64,000 bases of DNA from Prostheceraeus crozeri. Lineage: Eukaryota; Platyhelminthes; Polycladida; Euryleptidae. The position numbers and the translations under genes were made by a program. A model generated the notes under the pieces. The model did not search any database. It was given only the letters and a program-made list of their open reading frames with translations, and had not been told where the DNA came from. Every line of letters begins with the position of its first letter. Within the stretch, counting starts at the first letter, position 1. Of the stretch, positions 10,466 to 20,222 are shown one piece after another. The DNA is taken from assembly GCA_907163375.1 (NCBI GenBank), contig CAJQUW010002986.1, forward strand, positions 934,001-998,000, given 5' to 3'.

Positions 10466-10862
10466 TGGATGATTTAACCATGTATACTTTTTCATTTGGA
10501 AATAGTAGCACGCTTAGTTTAACTTGTAAATCTTATAACATTTCATATGGGCGATGATGGTAGTGAAATAGTTTTAAATAAAATTAAGATAGCTTACACT
10601 TCTGATACAGGGATAGCAATCGACTGCGATCCATGTGTAAAGAGCTTGTTAGACTACGGATGGGCTTAAGTGGATGATTTAACCATGTATACTTTTTCAT
10701 TTGGAAATAGTAGCACGCTTAGTCTAACTTGTAAATCTTATAACATTTCATATGGGCGATGATGGTAGATGAAATAGTGTTAAATAAAATTTAGATAGCT
10801 TACATGATTCTGGGATAGCAATCGACTGCGATCCATGTGTAAAGAGCTTGTTAGACTACGGA
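10466..10862. repeat. Tandem duplication, 205-bp period, two copies
   Basis: The segment beginning TGGATGATTTAACCATG at 10466 recurs at 10671; both copies run to TTAGACTACGGA. The second copy has small deletions and substitutions. No ORF spans it. An inner string (GGGATAGCAATCGACTGC) is nearly identical to GGGATGGCAATCGACTGC at about 11719, just outside the second 144-bp module, linking the two repeat systems. Confidence 0.85.
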
Positions 10863-11198
10863 AGAGAGAAGTGTGTTATGTTGCGTGTGGCGCGTGAGTG
10901 TCCTCCCATTTCATTCCATTCATCAATTCGTCTCATTGATAGAGACAGGTAGAACTCATGGTTCTCATAACGTATGCAATGAAAAGTTTTAGGCAACCTT
11001 CGACAGTTGGCTAAATGTCGTCCTGGCGCGAATGCACTACGTTGAGACAGAGGCAATCACTTGCAAACATGACGCAGAGAGGTTTAACAAGATTGACCAT
11101 TGCCGAATGTCTCTTGCGGTATACATAGCTACGGGTTTCACCGCCGCCCTTTACAGGAACGCCCGTCGAAAGGAAGTATTACACCGAACTTCATTTGC
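10863..11198. other. Spacer with a possible decayed small gene
   Basis: A leftward frame of about 65 codons (11056-10856) follows the first 144-bp module in the same relation as the two intact small genes follow theirs, but has no ATG at a sensible position. GTATACC near 11119 could be a ruined TATA box. Probably a dead copy of a module-driven gene. Confidence 0.3.
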
Positions 11199-11342
11199 AA
11201 CGTTCAAGTTGACTGATAGCAGATTCAACTTAATGATAGTATTCGCCAGTCCGAAGACTGCCCAGGGCAAACCGCGTGGAGGTTCTATCATGTCTTGCCC
11301 CATGGTGGCCCTTAAGAGAGCCGGTGGTTCGTTCTCGGGAGT
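11199..11342 (-). repeat. 144-bp module, copy 1
   Basis: AACGTTCAAGTTGACTGATA to GGTTCGTTCTCGGGAGT, nearly identical to 11739-11882 and 12244-12387. On the minus strand it contains an open frame beginning TPENEPPALLRATMGQD, conserved in copies 1 and 2 but interrupted in copy 3 (CATGG to CTAGG). Confidence 0.9.
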
Positions 11343-11352
11343 AACAAGTTGA

Positions 11353-11625
11353 CTATTGGCTTGAATAGTCAATAGGTATGACGGTTAGGTTGTCATAGAC
11401 CCTATAGCGCCTAGGTCGTGCTGGTGCATCTGGCACCTTTCGGATGCGGGTGGTTTTAGGAGTCCACACCTCATCCGTCCAAACGATCTTCTTGATCTTC
11501 CCCTTCTTCTCATCCTCTTCATCCCACTCGTCGAGGATGATAAAGTTGGGAATGGCGTTGTCTTCATCCCACTCGTCGAGGATGATGAAGTCGGGAATGC
11601 TTTTGGCAGGAGACGTTGTTTCCAT
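11353..11625 (-). CDS. Small acidic/basic element protein with a duplicated 15-residue unit
   Basis: Ninety codons from the ATG at 11625, with CTATATAAG about 45 bp upstream. The N-terminal half contains two copies of a unit reading IP(D/N)FIILDEWDE, encoded by a 45-bp tandem duplication (about 11519-11599). The C-terminal half is basic, with a KKGKIKKIVW segment and a PARPRRYRVYD tail. The duplicated acidic, aromatic motif looks like a short linear interaction motif repeated for avidity. Module copy 2 sits upstream of its promoter and module copy 1 begins about 10 bp past its stop. I do not recognise a family. Confidence 0.6.
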   Translation of the reverse strand: METTSPAKSIPDFIILDEWDEDNAIPNFIILDEWDEEDEKKGKIKKIVWTDEVWTPKTTRIRKVPDAPARPRRYRVYDNLTVIPIDYSSQ

Positions 11626-11665
11626 CGTGACTTAAAATTGAATGAGAAGCGCTACAATCTTCTGG

Positions 11666-11674
11666 CTTATATAG
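11666..11674 (-). promoter_or_regulatory. TATA box (CTATATAAG) for the gene at 11625
   Basis: On the minus strand it lies about 41-49 bp before the ATG, with the 144-bp module copy 2 starting 65 bp further upstream. Confidence 0.6.
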
Positions 11675-11738
11675 GGTTTTCAACAATGAATTGCTCAACA
11701 GCGAATCAGAATGCTTCAGGGATGGCAATCGACTGCAT

Positions 11739-11882
11739 AACGTTCAAGTTGACTGATAGCAGATTCAACTTAATGATAGCATTCGCCAATCTGAAGACTG
11801 CCCAGGGCAAACCGCGAGGAGGTTCTATCAAATCTTGCCCCATGGTGGCCCTCAAGAGAGCCGGTGGTTCGTTCTCGGGAGT
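11739..11882 (-). repeat. 144-bp module, copy 2
   Basis: Nearly identical to copies 1 and 3. Its outer end is extended by a tandem 45-bp duplication (11864-11952) that overlaps the end of the next gene. Confidence 0.9.
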
Positions 11883-11952
11883 CGTCATCTTACAGCCTAC
11901 CGATTCAGGTGGTTCGTTCTCGGGAGTCGTCATCTTACAGCCTACCGATTCT
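11864..11952. repeat. 45-bp tandem duplication at the module/gene junction
   Basis: GGTGGTTCGTTCTCGGGAGT through CCTACCGATTC occurs at 11864-11907 and again at 11909-11952. The second copy contains the stop codon of the gene ending at 11942, so gene end and module start were copied together. This marks the breakpoint of the cassette duplication. Confidence 0.85.
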
Positions 11953-12187
11953 GCTGAGAGAGTCTGACTCTCTCCTTGGTAGCAGTGTCGACTTCCACGC
12001 TAATTGGTATGTGACTGAAAAGTGGAATGTAGCGCCATTCCGTTGGATGGACAACACTTGCTGCCATCGGATTGCCAATCCGAGCAAGATTGTTGTGGAC
12101 TCTGTCTTGCTCCTCTAGTCTAACAAATTCATCAAATAAATTTCGCGGTCCGCGAGGAGAGCTGACTTGACTGTTCGGCGTCTGCAT
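11942..12187 (-). CDS. Small element protein, 81 residues, unknown
   Basis: ATG at 12187, 32 bp after an ATATAAA box on the minus strand, so the 5' leader would be only a few nucleotides. The peptide is polar, with an N-terminal QTPNSQVSSPRGPRN segment and no membrane helix or Cys cluster. Module copy 3 lies immediately upstream of the TATA box. Its architecture (module, TATA, short ORF) matches the neighbour at 11625 although the proteins share no clear similarity. Function unknown. Confidence 0.55.
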   Translation of the reverse strand: MQTPNSQVSSPRGPRNLFDEFVRLEEQDRVHNNLARIGNPMAASVVHPTEWRYIPLFSHIPISVEVDTATKERVRLSQQNR

Positions 12188-12218
12188 GATTGAAATGAAA
12201 TGAAATGAGAGGTAGTGG

Positions 12219-12226
12219 TTTATATG
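12219..12226 (-). promoter_or_regulatory. TATA box (CATATAAA) for the gene at 12187
   Basis: Minus-strand CATATAAA, 32 bp before the ATG and about 20 bp after module copy 3. Confidence 0.6.
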
Positions 12227-12243
12227 CCCCTCTAACGCGACGC

Positions 12244-12387
12244 AACGTTCAAGTTGACTGATAGCAGATTCAACTTAATGATAGTATTCGCCAGTCCGAA
12301 GACTGCCCAGGGCAAACCGCGTGGAGGTTCTATCATGTCTTGCCCCTAGGTGGCCCTTAAGAGAGCCGATGGTTCGTTCTCGGGAGT
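12244..12387 (-). repeat. 144-bp module, copy 3
   Basis: Third nearly identical copy, with CCCCTAGG where copies 1 and 2 have CCCCATGG. It lies between the 384-residue gene and the TATA box of the 81-residue gene. Confidence 0.9.
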
Positions 12388-12484
12388 GACGTGATGGGGT
12401 GGTGAAGGCGGGGAAAAGATCTGCAATGAAAATGATATGTATTAGAATAGGATATACTATCTTATTTGCTTTTCACTTACCAAG

Positions 12485-13639
12485 TTAGCCATCCTTAGGC
12501 AGTCTCGCGCGCTTCCTAACAGAAAATTTGTGTAAATGTCCGCGCATTCTCAGTGTGGCATGCAAACATTTCTTGGTCGGATGGCCATTGTAGCATATGA
12601 TGGACTCGTCGAGACTTCGGTTGACGAGGACTTCACCGTCCAAATGATTATCCCGAATAAGGATGTGAAACTCAAACAACCTATCCTCATTCAAACGATT
12701 CCACTTATCCCTCATGCGCTCCAACTTCTCAAACGCTTGTCTCTCATCACCCCGCCGAGCCACATTCCTCTCCAACTCAGCATTCGTCGCTCTCAACACA
12801 CTCATCTCCTTCATCATCTCCTCAAACTTCGCTTCTGCATCTCTCATTCTTCTCATTGCAGCACTCGCCCTCTTCTCACAGTCATCATTCTTCTCTTCCA
12901 ACACTCGCGTCTTATTCTTCAAATCAGTCACACTACGCCTCATTCGAATATTCTCATCCGCTATCTCCTTCGACTTCAGTTCCTTCTTTTTCAACGCATC
13001 TAACTCATTCACGACTTCATCCTTCACCTTCTTCAAACTCTTATACTTGTTTATCAACAAATCATGCGCCATCTGCTGCGACACATGCTTCTTCTCTTCA
13101 TCCTTCAACCACCTCGCCGACTGCACACGAATCCCACCACTCTTCACTTTTGGGGAAGATGAGCTCTGCGGGGGGTCCTCAACAACTATGTTGGAGACCT
13201 CCGAGGAAGAAGAGCTCAACTTCCTCGCACGCTCCCTATCTAAATCCACATCATCCTCATCATCACTCTCAAGCACTCTCTTTCGCTCAATCTCAGCCTC
13301 CAACGAAGCAACTGCTTTCGCCAACTCATCATTCTCAACAACATTCTCCACCTTCCCGTCTCGCTCTATCGCCAACATTCGCTCCCTCTCTTCAACAATC
13401 AACTGCGTGAATCTCAGGTCATTCACCAAACCTCCACTGCAATCTGCATGCACTCTGTAAAATCGCGCCTCATCCTCATCACCCTTCAACACTCTACACT
13501 TTACACACGCAACCCTATTCAGGATAATCATGTGGTCAGTGCCCGCCTTCTTTACATGCGCCTTGGCGTCTGCACTGCGATTGATTCGCCCACATGTGCA
13601 CATTTTGATGTGGAATTTTCTGTTTTTGGCGTTTGCCAT
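12485..13639 (-). CDS. 384-residue coiled-coil protein with N-terminal Cys cluster, element-encoded
   Basis: An intact frame from the ATG at 13639 to a TAA at 12485. Residues 10-50 carry CTCG, then CVKC, with further His/Cys to about residue 68, suggesting a zinc-binding head. An acidic, serine-rich segment follows (about 130-170, including DDEDDVDLDRERARK and a run of serines). Residues about 175-310 are dominated by heptad-like K/E/L patterns, a long coiled coil. The last 70 residues are basic and contain NRSLDESIICYNGHP. This is the only long undamaged ORF of the element. It could be a scaffold, replication-complex or chromatin-associated protein; I recognise no family. The start is favoured because it is the first ATG, with TTATACAAAT about 45 bp upstream. 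Confidence 0.7.
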   Translation of the reverse strand: MANAKNRKFHIKMCTCGRINRSADAKAHVKKAGTDHMIILNRVACVKCRVLKGDEDEARFYRVHADCSGGLVNDLRFTQLIVEERERMLAIERDGKVENVVENDELAKAVASLEAEIERKRVLESDDEDDVDLDRERARKLSSSSSEVSNIVVEDPPQSSSSPKVKSGGIRVQSARWLKDEEKKHVSQQMAHDLLINKYKSLKKVKDEVVNELDALKKKELKSKEIADENIRMRRSVTDLKNKTRVLEEKNDDCEKRASAAMRRMRDAEAKFEEMMKEMSVLRATNAELERNVARRGDERQAFEKLERMRDKWNRLNEDRLFEFHILIRDNHLDGEVLVNRSLDESIICYNGHPTKKCLHATLRMRGHLHKFSVRKRARLPKDG

Positions 13640-14439
13640 TACTGAGATTTCTCGTTAACTGTAAGATAATGAAATTTGTATAAGTTTGGAATCATGTAGT
13701 ACAGTCATATTCCTAAAGCATTACACTTAGTGAGGAATGATAGATTTGAGTGTAGTGAGTGGCACTCGATCCCGTCGACAGCCCAAAGGCCTTGTACTGA
13801 TCACTAGGGAAGTGAGAGATCTTCCCCGATACCCGCTATTTACAGCTGAAGACATCATTGTCACTGCCCCGAAGTGGTAACAGCAACGCCGAGTCAAAGG
13901 TAGTGATCAGTAGCTGGGATCTAGCCCCTCAAAGCTGCCTTAGACTTAGTTAAATTTCAAATCTGATAGCAGATTAGAACTCAGCATACTTGAAAACCTT
14001 AGTATATATGTTAAAACTTTGAAAAAACTGAAAATTGAGAATTTTTAAAAAATTCCGCATTTTACTACTCATACGACTTTTAAAAAAATTTATCAGTAGT
14101 AAAGACACTATCATACTCTATCACACAAACTTTGAAGTAAGAAGATAGCTTGCCTACTTCAAAACAGAGTCCTTTGAAACACCCGATATCGGGAGGTCAG
14201 AGCGACGACCGTCGCTTACCTCGTCTTTCGATGAAGTGATCAGACTTACGTTGTCGGGGGTTTATATATGCTCGGAAGAAAACTTAAAATGGAATACTAT
14301 CTCCGAAAGTATTCATCGTAGCGACATGCGGTTTGTTGCAAACGATTCGTCTCATCATTCTCTATCATATGACACCTGAACCATTCTCATATGACCACGG
14401 GAAGTCGGTCCGTCAGCACATGTCCATGTAACATGCCAC
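13640..14439. other. Non-coding arm between the last element gene and the right repeat
   Basis: No ORF of useful length on either strand. It probably includes the promoter of the 384-residue gene. A run of A/T-rich sequence occurs at about 13990-14100. Confidence 0.5.
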
Positions 14440-14625
14440 AAGTGAAAAAATTCCTAAGTGTGGGAGCTCCAGTGTGGTGAAAATTTTGAAAAATTTGAAA
14501 CTTCCGAATTTCGACCTGGGACCTTTACCAAAACATTTTTCATCAAATTTCACTGCCCCCCCTCCCCCCTCGTTCGGAGAAATTTGATGAAACAAACTTT
14601 GGTCAGGGTCCCAGGTCGAAATGCC
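14440..14625. repeat. Imperfect inverted repeat inside the right end
   Basis: Around a C-rich centre (about 14550-14570), the segment 14508-14548 (TTCGACCTGGGACC onwards) is mirrored by 14577-14622. This adds a partial third copy of the TIR's inner unit, in the opposite direction, so the right arm could fold into a local hairpin that the left arm lacks. Confidence 0.6.
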
Positions 14626-15185
14626 ACACTTTGGAAAATTTTCAAAATTTTGTCCATACAAAGTCACTCTGACACTTAGGATTTTTTCAGGTGAGCTCCG
14701 ACCTAAAATCTTGTAACAGCTCTAACTTTTGAACGGCTGGTCCGATTGACTCGCAACAAAAAATGTCACCGAGCAGTTTTTTCTCCTCTTTCAAACGAGT
14801 AGCTGTAAGACGAAATCCGTCCACTAGAACCAAAGTTAGAAGATCGCTGTCGGGGGGGGGGGTCAGTGAAATTTGATGAAAAATGTTTTGGTTAAGGTCC
14901 CAGGTCGAAATGCCTCACTTCGGAAAATTTTCAAAATTTTGACCATACAAAGCCACTCTGACACTTAGGATTTTTTCAGGTGAGCTACGACATTCCACCC
15001 TCCCAACCTGGCCGGCACACCACGCCAGCCTGGAGAGCGCAGCACAAACCACCGCTCGCTACGTCGGCCGGCCAGAGGGGGGGACGTCAGACACGAAGCA
15101 ACACGACGGCTCACCACGACCGACTCGACTGACAGGAGGGGGGGGACGTCAGACTCGAAGCAACACGACGGCTCACCACGACCGA
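14585..15185. repeat. Right terminal inverted repeat
   Basis: Inverted copy of the left end, finishing in CGACCGAC at 15185, after which the match stops and ordinary AT-rich flank starts. It carries two rather than three of the terminal GC-rich units and the same two direct 120-bp internal segments, with G runs at about 14853-14862 and near 15076 and 15138. Confidence 0.9.
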
Positions 15186-15703
15186 CGGCGGCCATCTTGC
15201 GCGGTCCAGTGGTGGAGTTTTACTTACTACTTACACAGTGTCTGCAGGCATGCTTTAATTGATAATCACAATGATGAATGCAATATGTTGTATATATCAA
15301 TACATTTAGCATTACTGATCTTACCAAAACTAGTTATGGGGCTGATCAGCATGTGGCCGCGCAGCTCATTTGAGGAAGACATGCGCTCACGCACAAAGAA
15401 GATAAAGATAAAAATGCATAAATTTGATCGCTGAAGTAAGTGAAGTAAGGACAATGAAATCAGACGCTTATTTGGCTAAACCTCTCATTCTATGCAGATA
15501 GATTGTTCAACAAAAACTGTCTCCTCATCGCAATTACATGCAGATTAACTATCTAGCTTCCTTTTAGACCATGATTGATAGTTTTCGTGTAATGTGAGTC
15601 TAAATAAAGTACCCATGTAGCCCCACTCTTAAAGTATGACGGGTAAAATGGGCAATGTATTTTTATCATCACTTTTATTATTTCTGTCATGCTTCTTTTC
15701 CAG
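15186..15703. other. Flank right of the element; no gene seen
   Basis: The sequence begins GGCGGCCATCTTGCGCGG directly at the element edge, then becomes AT-rich. Nothing coding recognised before the acceptor at 15701-15703. Confidence 0.4.
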
Positions 15704-15862
15704 AGAAATGCCCCGAATCTTAAGAGATTTATTGAAAGACATAATTGGAGCTATGAATCAATGCAAAACGTTTATAAGCATTTGATGGAAAGAGAACAGA
15801 TTCAAACAAAGCGCCAAGACATGCTTTTAAGTTCTCATCATGAACACTTGACTTGCTTCTGA
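15704..15862 (+). CDS. Possible orphan terminal exon, 52 residues
   Basis: A good acceptor (pyrimidine-rich tract ending TTTTCCAG at 15703) opens 52 codons to the TGA at 15860-15862. The peptide is charged and helical-looking (RNAPNLKRFIERHNWSYE, then a KHLMEREQIQTKRQ segment), unlike random AT-rich translation. ATTAAA near 16064 could be the polyA signal. The upstream exons would have to lie before the window, with the 15-kb element inside the intron. No family recognised. A chance ORF remains possible. Confidence 0.35.
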   Translation, partial: RNAPNLKRFIERHNWSYESMQNVYKHLMEREQIQTKRQDMLLSSHHEHLTCF

Positions 15863-18800
15863 TATCAGTTTAGTTCGCTCTTACAACGCGCGAAACGTGC
15901 CAGTTGGATAATTATTATTTCCTATCTGCTAAGAATTGATTGTTATCCAACTTTAAGAATTAGTTTGCCATGTGCTGTTTAAGCTTGTATGTTATCGGTG
16001 ATATGGCACGAATGAGTAACGTATGGCGCGTCAGTGTAACGTTTGTTAGTTAGTGCAAAATTGAATTAAATGATGACTCATAACCAGAGATGGTGATTTT
16101 ATGCTCAAACATAAAAAAGCATGAAAAGCATATATATATTCATAAGAAGTATACTTCATCTTTTCAGATATAAATGAACATTTTAATAATCTGATTAAGT
16201 ATTATTTGATCAAGGCGGCGAATTAAGTCAAGTAAAGTCGCTAAGTTGATTGACGAAGAGCATCAATATGAGGGACACGTGATTCTTTCATTTCAAACGA
16301 ATAACCATCTACGCGCTCATTGCTCATCTCATCATCAGTCATCAATACGCACACTTGTATTATTTTCAACGAAAAAGATGGTAGCGGACACATACTAGGT
16401 ATCTACTAAATACATACATATACATAGACACATACATACATACTAGATACATAGGTATCTACAGACACATACTAGATATCTCGACGTCTAATAGACAACG
16501 ATTATTCCTTGAAAATATGACCAATGAATTGAAGATTTCAGTGACTTATCATTCACTCAGTAGTGTTGAATTGTTATAGAATCATCGTTCATGTTTTTGA
16601 CAAAAATTACATGTACAATTAATATTGATTGATTATTAAAACATTTTGTGCCAAGGAAAAATGTAATTTGTGATTGTAAATGCGATTTCTAATTAGATTA
16701 TATATTTCTTAACGGCAGTTCAATTGCCTCTGAGACTCATAGAATCATAGTCATCACATGGCAAATGGCTCAAATTACTATATTGTCGCAATATCACGAT
16801 GACACATTTAATATAATATACGTTTTACATCAGCTACGCATGATTTCGACATAATCCGAGCATAAAAGCAGAAAAATTTGAGCATAAATTTTTTCTCTCA
16901 GAAGCATAAAATCACCATCCCTGCTCATAACTTTCAGACTGTGTAAATGAAACCTTGTTTATTACAATCAATGATTCCGATACCGACATGGGTCATTCTA
17001 ATTCGGATTTGGATAAACTGGATTTAATTGTTTGATCTTTATATTTCATGAAATGAAGTTATAGATCTGATACATTAAGTCTAATAAAGGTGAGCAAGAG
17101 AGTAATGAATAAAGGTGGTTCTTTGTGCCCCATTGGGTGGTTAAATGTGCCCCACACATGGGGCACGCTGAACCACTTATGTAAAAAAAATTATATTCAC
17201 ATTGTGAGGAGATGAAATGTCGCAGAAACGTCCAACAACTCAGAGATTGCTTAGCATGTCCTCAACTTTTCATTCGGGTTGATTTAGTATATTCAAGCTG
17301 TCGAGGAAAGTTCAAAAACATGTTCAATGTACCCCACCTTCACCTGCTCTGCTGCTTCATCCTTTATACGTCGCCTCTTCTTGAAAACTCCTTGCACGAT
17401 GGAATCGCCAATGTCATCGTGTTCATCGCGACACAAAGTATTCTTCCAACTGATGCAGTTTGACTACAGTAGTTATACGCTAATATGTGTGCTATTCGTC
17501 CTCACTGATAGATTGGTCGTCACCCCTGATAGAAAACTCCTGAGCAGTCCCTGGTTGTAACGATGAGAACCTCCAAATGCGAAGATATGAATGAATACTG
17601 AGGTTGAACTAAATTTCATCGTGCAATAAGAAGGATTAATGTCCTAGTAAAACCTGTTTAGTGCATCAATAAAACTGGGTGTTCCAATCGTAGTCTACCG
17701 AAAGCAGGAAGTTAGAATGTACACGGATTGACAGCTTGTGTAAGTGGTAGATGCATGCAGAAGGAAAGCTGATGCTCAACAACATGTGTGATAAAATGAA
17801 TGAAATACAGCTTTTCATTGCCGATCAACTAGTGAAGCCAAATAATTCTTATTGATTGTCAGATCAGATACAATGGTAGAGTGTGATGCATGAGTTTAGT
17901 AGCAACGTGAAATATTTAAATACATACAAGACAATTCTGAGAAATCTCCTTGGCGTGGAATAGGATGGAAATTAAGTTATGCTTCTCACACCTGTCACCC
18001 TGTTCCTCATATTTCTCGCATCCGGATCATTCGTGCTGTTATTTGAATTTTATTCAGGACCATCTTGCCCAGAAACCATCATGTTCCTTCTAGGGTTCAA
18101 AAAACATTGCTTGTTTTAAAACATGTTTTTTGTTTGATTTAGAATCTCTCACTGTAGTGGTTTCTTAAAATATATGATCTAAATTTCGATTACAAAAGGT
18201 AATGATGTAAGTCTAGATATCATAGTGATCATCGTTTCAAATGCTGTGTGTTTTACTGGTATTTTGGATCATATTTCATGGGAAGATAATGCACTTAATG
18301 TTCACTGTGCTGCACTTTCAGCGTATAAAATTAAATTTCGATTTCTGTTTTAGTATTGGCATACGTTAGTTCTAATTCCAAAACTCATGCGAGCTCAATT
18401 CATTTATAACTTAACCCATACTACACATCGTCATTCATAACACCGATTGCCACCCTTTGATATGATAATAAATTATGTTTCTATGATTCATTGAAATTCA
18501 TTCCGAATGTCTAATAGTCTAACTTCAAACACGTGTAAATGCATGACTCTCGGAAGTCTTCAGAAATCTGTCGAAGAGAATAATCAGCATAACAGTTGAG
18601 AACAAGTCGTCGGAGCTTGTTATGTATAGTACGTAGAACGAATCGGGTCAGATTTCGGTAGGTAGACTGAAACGGTCTTTCATTCCTTCTTTTCAAACAG
18701 TCACGTGTTTCTATCTGCTATAAACAGGTCATATTGTTGAAATCATCGACAAGAATAGCCCAACCGTTTCACAATTATTTTATGACAGGGAAAGCTGACT

Positions 18801-19964
18801 TATACAGAGATCCGACATCAGTGAAAAGTAATAAAGCCGAATGTAACTTGGGAGAAAATTTAGACAGTACAATAGAAAAGGTAGACTAGTTTTGTTTAGT
18901 GGCAGATGCGGTCGCGGATAACGTTCCTTAAATTTTTGAACGTAAACATTGCATAACAAGTTGTTATGCAATGCTGATGTTTAAAACTTTTAAGGAATGC
19001 TATCCGCGCCAAGAATTCTGATGCACAGAAGCTAAATAAAATATGTGCCGTGACAACAAAAGGGAAGCAGACAATGAAATTCGATGCGTGTAGACTGACC
19101 GAAGAGAGTAGCTCAGTGATATGGTATGAACTGTATTTAGTTTCTGTGCATCATAATTCAGAACATTACACCTGAGCGTTGCTTCATTCGAAAGGCTAGA
19201 AGATTTCTTCAGTCAATTTTTTATGTTGTATGTTAATAAATTATGTACTAGTGTCATCATACAATTTATTCTTAAATCTAGTGATCTCAATACACAAATT
19301 ACAGCTCAAGGTTCTCATATTACATCTCTTAAAACTACCCATAAGGTTGACAAATCATTCAATAGGTTGGACATCTTAAAAACGTAATAAAATAATGACC
19401 TTTAAAAGAACAAAAATCAAAAAAGCATCATGCTTTTTTGTTTTTAAGCATTTTTAAAAACATGGTATTTTTTAAACCCTAGTTCCTTCTGGGGCTCAGG
19501 ATGATTTACTCATTTTTTGAATTCACAATCACTTCGATGCTTATAATGAACTTTTCTGTCGTTGGAAAATTATTCATATCCTGTAATTAGCTCACGCGCT
19601 ACAAATCGCAGAAGAAAAGTATGTACATTTGTGAAGGGCATTTTATAAGGAATATATTGTTTAGAGTTAACGAGGCAAAATTCGATTGGGAACGTCTTGA
19701 ATTTCAAAATAAAAAATTGATTTCAAAAGATTGTCCGAATATTTTTTCCGCTGTTTATATGCATACATGCATGCAGATTATGACATTATAATATTATGTA
19801 GGCCTATGCCTATTTGACACCTTACAACAAAGCAAGTTTCATGCTTCGAATTTCAAAGTATGCAATTTGCTTTGTCAGCAATGTTTTTATCATCAATATC
19901 ACCTTCATGCTTCACAGTGATATACAAATATTTTGTACATTAGCATGTATTTTTCTCGTTGTAG
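15863..19964. other. Non-coding stretch, simple repeats and one hairpin
   Basis: No exon recognised. Contains ACATA-type simple sequence with ACATACTAGATAC units at about 16390-16485 and a perfect-looking small hairpin (listed separately). Confidence 0.5.
18914..19007. repeat. Small inverted repeat (arms about 46 bp)
   Basis: GCGGATAACGTTCCTTAAAT at 18914 is mirrored by the end at 19007, with almost no spacer at TAACAAGTTGTTA. Likely a short foldback element. Confidence 0.75.
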
Positions 19965-20222
19965 GCAATGAAACAAAATTCATACGGTCGAACAGATATA
20001 TCAGTCTTTCGAAGGAATCGAGAGGATAAGCAACAAAGTGATGATTTTGAAATTGATGTAGAAAAGGAATCATGTGATGAAAATGAAAGTGACCGAACAT
20101 TCACTTTGAATTCCAACAAATATTCTTTACTGCAACGCTTTGTGAAACAAATTTTTGTACGTGGAGACAATGTTGTAAGTATTAGATTAGCTGATGTGCC
20201 AAAAAAGAGTGATCGAAACTGA
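19965..20222 (+). CDS. LSM11: Likely last exon of U7 snRNP protein LSM11
   Basis: A strong acceptor (TTTTTCTCGTTGTAG) precedes an open frame of 85 codons ending in TGA at 20222. The first 55 residues are charged and low in hydrophobics; the last 30 contain KYSLLQRFVKQIFVRGDNVV, which fits an Sm2 motif of the LSM11 type. LSM11 has a long spacer between Sm1 and Sm2, matching the acidic stretch upstream. The protein forms the U7 Sm ring used in histone pre-mRNA 3'-end processing. The Sm1 exon was not found in this window and may lie upstream, which would place the 15-kb element inside or next to the gene. Another Sm/LSm family member is the alternative. AATAAA occurs near 20430. Confidence 0.55.
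   Translation, partial: AMKQNSYGRTDISVFRRNREDKQQSDDFEIDVEKESCDENESDRTFTLNSNKYSLLQRFVKQIFVRGDNVVSIRLADVPKKSDRN

Larger units (their letters stand above)
1..15185. mobile_element. 15-kb PolB-encoding element with long terminal inverted repeats (Polinton/Maverick- or adintovirus-like)
   Basis: The first 665 bases reappear in reverse complement at about 14585-15185, enclosing a compact, gene-dense block. It encodes a family-B DNA polymerase, an exonuclease, two paralogous unknown proteins and several small TATA-driven genes. PolB plus long inverted repeats is the hallmark of self-synthesising Polinton/Maverick elements and their viral relatives. I found no recognisable integrase, FtsK/HerA ATPase, cysteine protease or double-jelly-roll capsid, so this is either a divergent lineage or one whose other genes are too diverged to recognise by eye. 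At least five genes carry stops or frameshifts, so this copy looks dead. The right boundary is where the inverted match stops; the left boundary may lie slightly outside the window, so a target duplication cannot be tested. Confidence 0.85.

Noticed and set aside
12536-13460. Three plus-strand frames of 155-248 codons
   Set aside because: They are complements of the coiled-coil gene; Ser/Leu/His-rich translation is what antisense of K/E-rich codons gives.
15186-15220. Target-site duplication of the 15-kb element
   Set aside because: The left flank is outside the window, so no duplication can be tested.
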